Shown here: positions 45,317-46,726 of the stretch, in pieces
How positions within the stretch are numbered: position 1 is the first letter of the stretch
Layout of the letters: each line of letters opens with the position of its first letter
NCBI GenBank assembly: GCA_021203245.1
Contig: JAJQBO010000144.1
Location: forward strand, 1-46,726
Length of the DNA stretch: 46,726 nucleotides
Direction: 5' to 3'
Source: Planctomycetaceae bacterium
GTDB taxonomy: Bacteria > Planctomycetota > SZUA-567
Notes under the pieces: model-generated
Database searches by the model: none
What the model saw: only the letters and a program-made list of their open reading frames with translations
What the model was told of the DNA's origin: nothing
Translations under genes and position numbers: made by a program

Positions 45317-45340
45317 CGCCTTTATTTTCCATAAGAAAAA

Positions 45341-45364
45341 GCCGCCCTCGTCGGGGCGGCTTTT
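45341..45364 (+). terminator. Intrinsic terminator of the ribose-type ABC operon
   Basis: GCCGCCC / GGGCGGC stem with a 6-base loop and TTTT at 45361-45364, 25 bases after the permease stop. The tail motif CATGTTTGGCTATCTCA follows at 45366-45382 and is repeated exactly at 46676-46692. Confidence 0.85.
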
Positions 45365-45494
45365 GCATGTTTGGCTATCTCATATCGGACCTTCTCTCAA
45401 CTATTGAGGTAGTCCGCCGCTATCCTGACACCCTCGGAACGGATTCATTTCAGCCTTTGCTGAAGGCCATGGCATTTCCGCTTGACGATAGTAA

Positions 45495-45560
45495 AAATAA
45501 TTTCGGTTATTTATTGGTATTTCATCCTTTATAAGATATAATACTAATAAGGAATGAGGA
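45495..45560 (+). promoter_or_regulatory. AT-rich promoter and possible Fur/PerR box
   Basis: TTGGTA (45514-45519) and TATAAT (45537-45542) are 17 bases apart. The sequence around the -10 (TTATAAGATATAATACT) and the inverted repeat AAATAA-N6-TTATTT (45495-45512) are AT-rich islands in a GC-rich region, like PerR/Fur-type operators. Autoregulation by the gene behind it is likely. Confidence 0.5.
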
Positions 45561-45587
45561 CGGACAAGAATATAAGGCTTGCATGTA

Positions 45588-46025
45588 ATGAAACGCAACA
45601 CCATTCAACGTGCTTTGGTACTGAAGGCGGTAAGGAAGTTAAAGTGTCATCCTACTGCAGATGAGGTCTATACGGCTGTGGTTGCCGAATACCCGACCAT
45701 CAGCAGAGGAACGATATACCGAAACCTGAAGCAACTGTCTGAAAGCGGAGAAATCCACAACCTGGAAGTTTCGGGTGGCGCCAATCATTTTGACCATTGC
45801 TGTCATGATCACCATCATGCCAGATGTCTTGTGTGCGGCGGGCTATTCGATGTGGATGCAGAATATATCCTTGGTTTGGAAAAAAGAATCACGGATGCCC
45901 ATGGATTTGAGATCATCGGGTATGATCTTATATTCAAAGGCACCTGTCCGAAGTGCATACGGTTATCGCAAAAAAGTGCCCATAAGGGCGCAAAAATACG
46001 TGGCAACCACAGCAAGGAGACCTGA
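45588..46025 (+). CDS. Fur/PerR-family metal-dependent regulator
   Basis: Predicted 145-residue DNA-binding regulator. The N-terminal winged helix (TADEVYTAVVAEYPTISRGT) is followed by the histidine-rich metal site HFDHCCHDHHH and two CxxC pairs, CLVCG and CPKC, which hold structural zinc. This pattern suits PerR or Zur/Fur types; which metal or peroxide it senses cannot be fixed. The ATG at 45588 is preferred, with AAGG upstream; TTG at 45579 is possible. The QueD-like start codon lies two bases after its stop. Confidence 0.88.
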   Translation: MKRNTIQRALVLKAVRKLKCHPTADEVYTAVVAEYPTISRGTIYRNLKQLSESGEIHNLEVSGGANHFDHCCHDHHHARCLVCGGLFDVDAEYILGLEKRITDAHGFEIIGYDLIFKGTCPKCIRLSQKSAHKGAKIRGNHSKET

Positions 46026-46027
46026 CC

Positions 46028-46594
46028 ATGAGAAGCATTACGACGCTTGATCTGTAATACGCCCACCGCTTTTACGGATTCAAAGGCGAAGCCCAATACT
46101 TGCACGGACACACCGGAATTCTCACTATCGAGATCGAAGGTTCCGTGAGCCCTGGCGTGAACATGGTTTTTCCCTGTAATGAAATCCAGAAGACCGCCTG
46201 GAACGTTCTGAAAAACTTCGATCACGCCCTGATTCTCCGCGAAGACGATCCGCTGCTGCCCGCCATCCTCGACGTCTATGAGAAGCAGGGAATCAAAAAT
46301 GGTGCTCCGACCAACACCATGAAGGGTCCCGCGTTCAAGACCGAGCTTGCCACCGCCTATCCCGAATGCCGTCTTGTCGTCACCAAAGAGACCATGACGG
46401 TTGAAGGGATGATTAAGATCATCTACGATTTGTTGAAGGACAAACTGAACATTGTCAAGCTCACGTTCTCCAGCGGCGTCAACAAGGCGTCGGAAGAGTA
46501 CGAACCGCATTTGGATCTAAATCGTTGTCCTTTATGCGGCATTGCGTTGGATGAAAAGGGCGTCTGCCCGAAATGCGGGTACAAAAAGGGCTGA
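46028..46594 (+). CDS. QueD/PTPS-like protein with zinc ribbon, in-frame stop at codon 10
   Basis: A 6-pyruvoyl/6-carboxytetrahydropterin synthase-like protein of about 188 residues. The natural start is ATG 46028 after AAGGAG. Codon 10 is TAA (46055-46057); translation past it gives YAHRFYGF and YLHGHTG, the three zinc-binding histidines. No start codon between the stop and TTG 46100 would keep the first histidine. The catalytic cysteine that usually precedes HGH by a few residues is missing (GEAQYLHGH), so even a read-through product may not act as QueD. The end carries a zinc ribbon, CPLCG then CPKCG, not present in E. coli QueD. It is co-transcribed with the Fur-type gene. Confidence 0.75.
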
Positions 46595-46640
46595 GCATTT
46601 CCTTTTTCGGGAATTGCAGAGCGTGGCGGCAAATTGATAA

Positions 46641-46673
46641 AGACGGGCGAGCACATTTTGTGCTTGCCCGTCT
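46641..46673 (+). terminator. Intrinsic terminator after the QueD-like gene
   Basis: A 15-bp stem with one G-T pair and a 3-base loop (AGACGGGCGAGCACA / TGTGCTTGCCCGTCT), 47 bases past the stop. It is followed by CTCATGTTTGGCTATCTCA, which contains the 17-base tail motif also seen at 45366-45382. Confidence 0.75.
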
Positions 46674-46726
46674 CTCATGTTTGGCTATCTCACGGCATAG
46701 CATACGGCATGTTTCAGGGAGTTATC

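Noticed and set aside
46028-46594. PTPS-III enzyme of folate synthesis (Glu replacing the catalytic Cys)
   Set aside because: PTPS-III has Glu three residues before HGH; here the nearest Glu is five residues before, so the motif does not fit well.
1-46726. CRISPR arrays, tRNA or rRNA genes, insertion sequences with transposase, phage genes
   Set aside because: Looked for on both strands; no regularly spaced repeats, no RNA gene structure and no transposase or integrase-like protein seen.

Overview
The window is about 60% GC, densely coded, and reads as part of a bacterial chromosome carrying a mostly catabolic gene set. A lauroyl/myristoyl-type lipid A acyltransferase (HtrB/LpxL family) points to a diderm with LPS-like lipid. 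An aldo/keto reductase with two 4Fe-4S motifs, a malate-type transporter with malic enzyme, two TRAP systems, two Na+/solute symporters, CoA-acylating aldehyde dehydrogenase and CoA transferase suggest an anaerobic, fermentative heterotroph. I cannot place it safely from sequence alone; Negativicutes, Synergistota or Desulfobacterota-like lineages would all fit. I see no rRNA, tRNA, CRISPR, phage or transposase gene.

Layout. 0.1-3.7 kb: lipid A acyltransferase, a C39-like lipoprotein peptidase and an Fe-S aldo/keto reductase, the latter two bracketed by an inverted pair of a small non-coding repeat, then a LysR remnant. 3.7-8.9 kb: a divergent malate/citrate module (sensor kinase and regulator on minus; 2-hydroxycarboxylate transporter and malic enzyme on plus). 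9-11.3 kb: NmrA-like oxidoreductase, GNAT acetyltransferase and a methyltransferase. 11.5-16.4 kb: LacI-type regulator, a TRAP transporter (DctQ-DctM-DctP) and an amidohydrolase, with matching palindromes before the regulator and before the TRAP genes. 16.7-22.4 kb: a second LacI-type regulator divergent from a GH31 glycosidase / Na+ symporter / unknown-protein operon. 22.6-41.2 kb: the most interesting part, a large catabolic cluster with two sigma-54 enhancer-binding activators. 41.3-45.4 kb: a ribose-type ABC sugar importer. 45.5-46.7 kb: a Fur/PerR-family regulator and a QueD-like gene.

The 22.6-41.2 kb cluster holds a decayed iron-type alcohol dehydrogenase, two paralogous AcoR/DhaR-like activators with an SDR between them, then two divergent operons. 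The minus operon has a glycerol-dehydrogenase-like enzyme, a TRAP transporter and a Zn-type alcohol dehydrogenase. The plus operon has a two-subunit transketolase, a Na+ symporter, a CoA-acylating aldehyde dehydrogenase and a two-subunit CoA transferase. The 485-bp spacer has one -24/-12 promoter facing each way and shared TCTC-N6-GAGA inverted repeats placed where activator sites would be expected. I read this as one regulon: uptake of a polyol-like or substituted polyol/sugar, oxidation to a ketose, removal of a C2 ketol by transketolase, oxidation of the leftover aldehyde to an acyl-CoA, and CoA transfer to save the thioester energy. The logic resembles the sulfo-transketolase route for sulfoquinovose, but the substrate is not shown by the sequence.

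Six genes between 20 and 44 kb carry net one-base frameshifts (four at A/T runs), and the QueD-like gene has an in-frame stop at codon 10. Correcting each lesion gives a product of normal family length. This is either recent decay or consensus error, and it limits what can be said about function.
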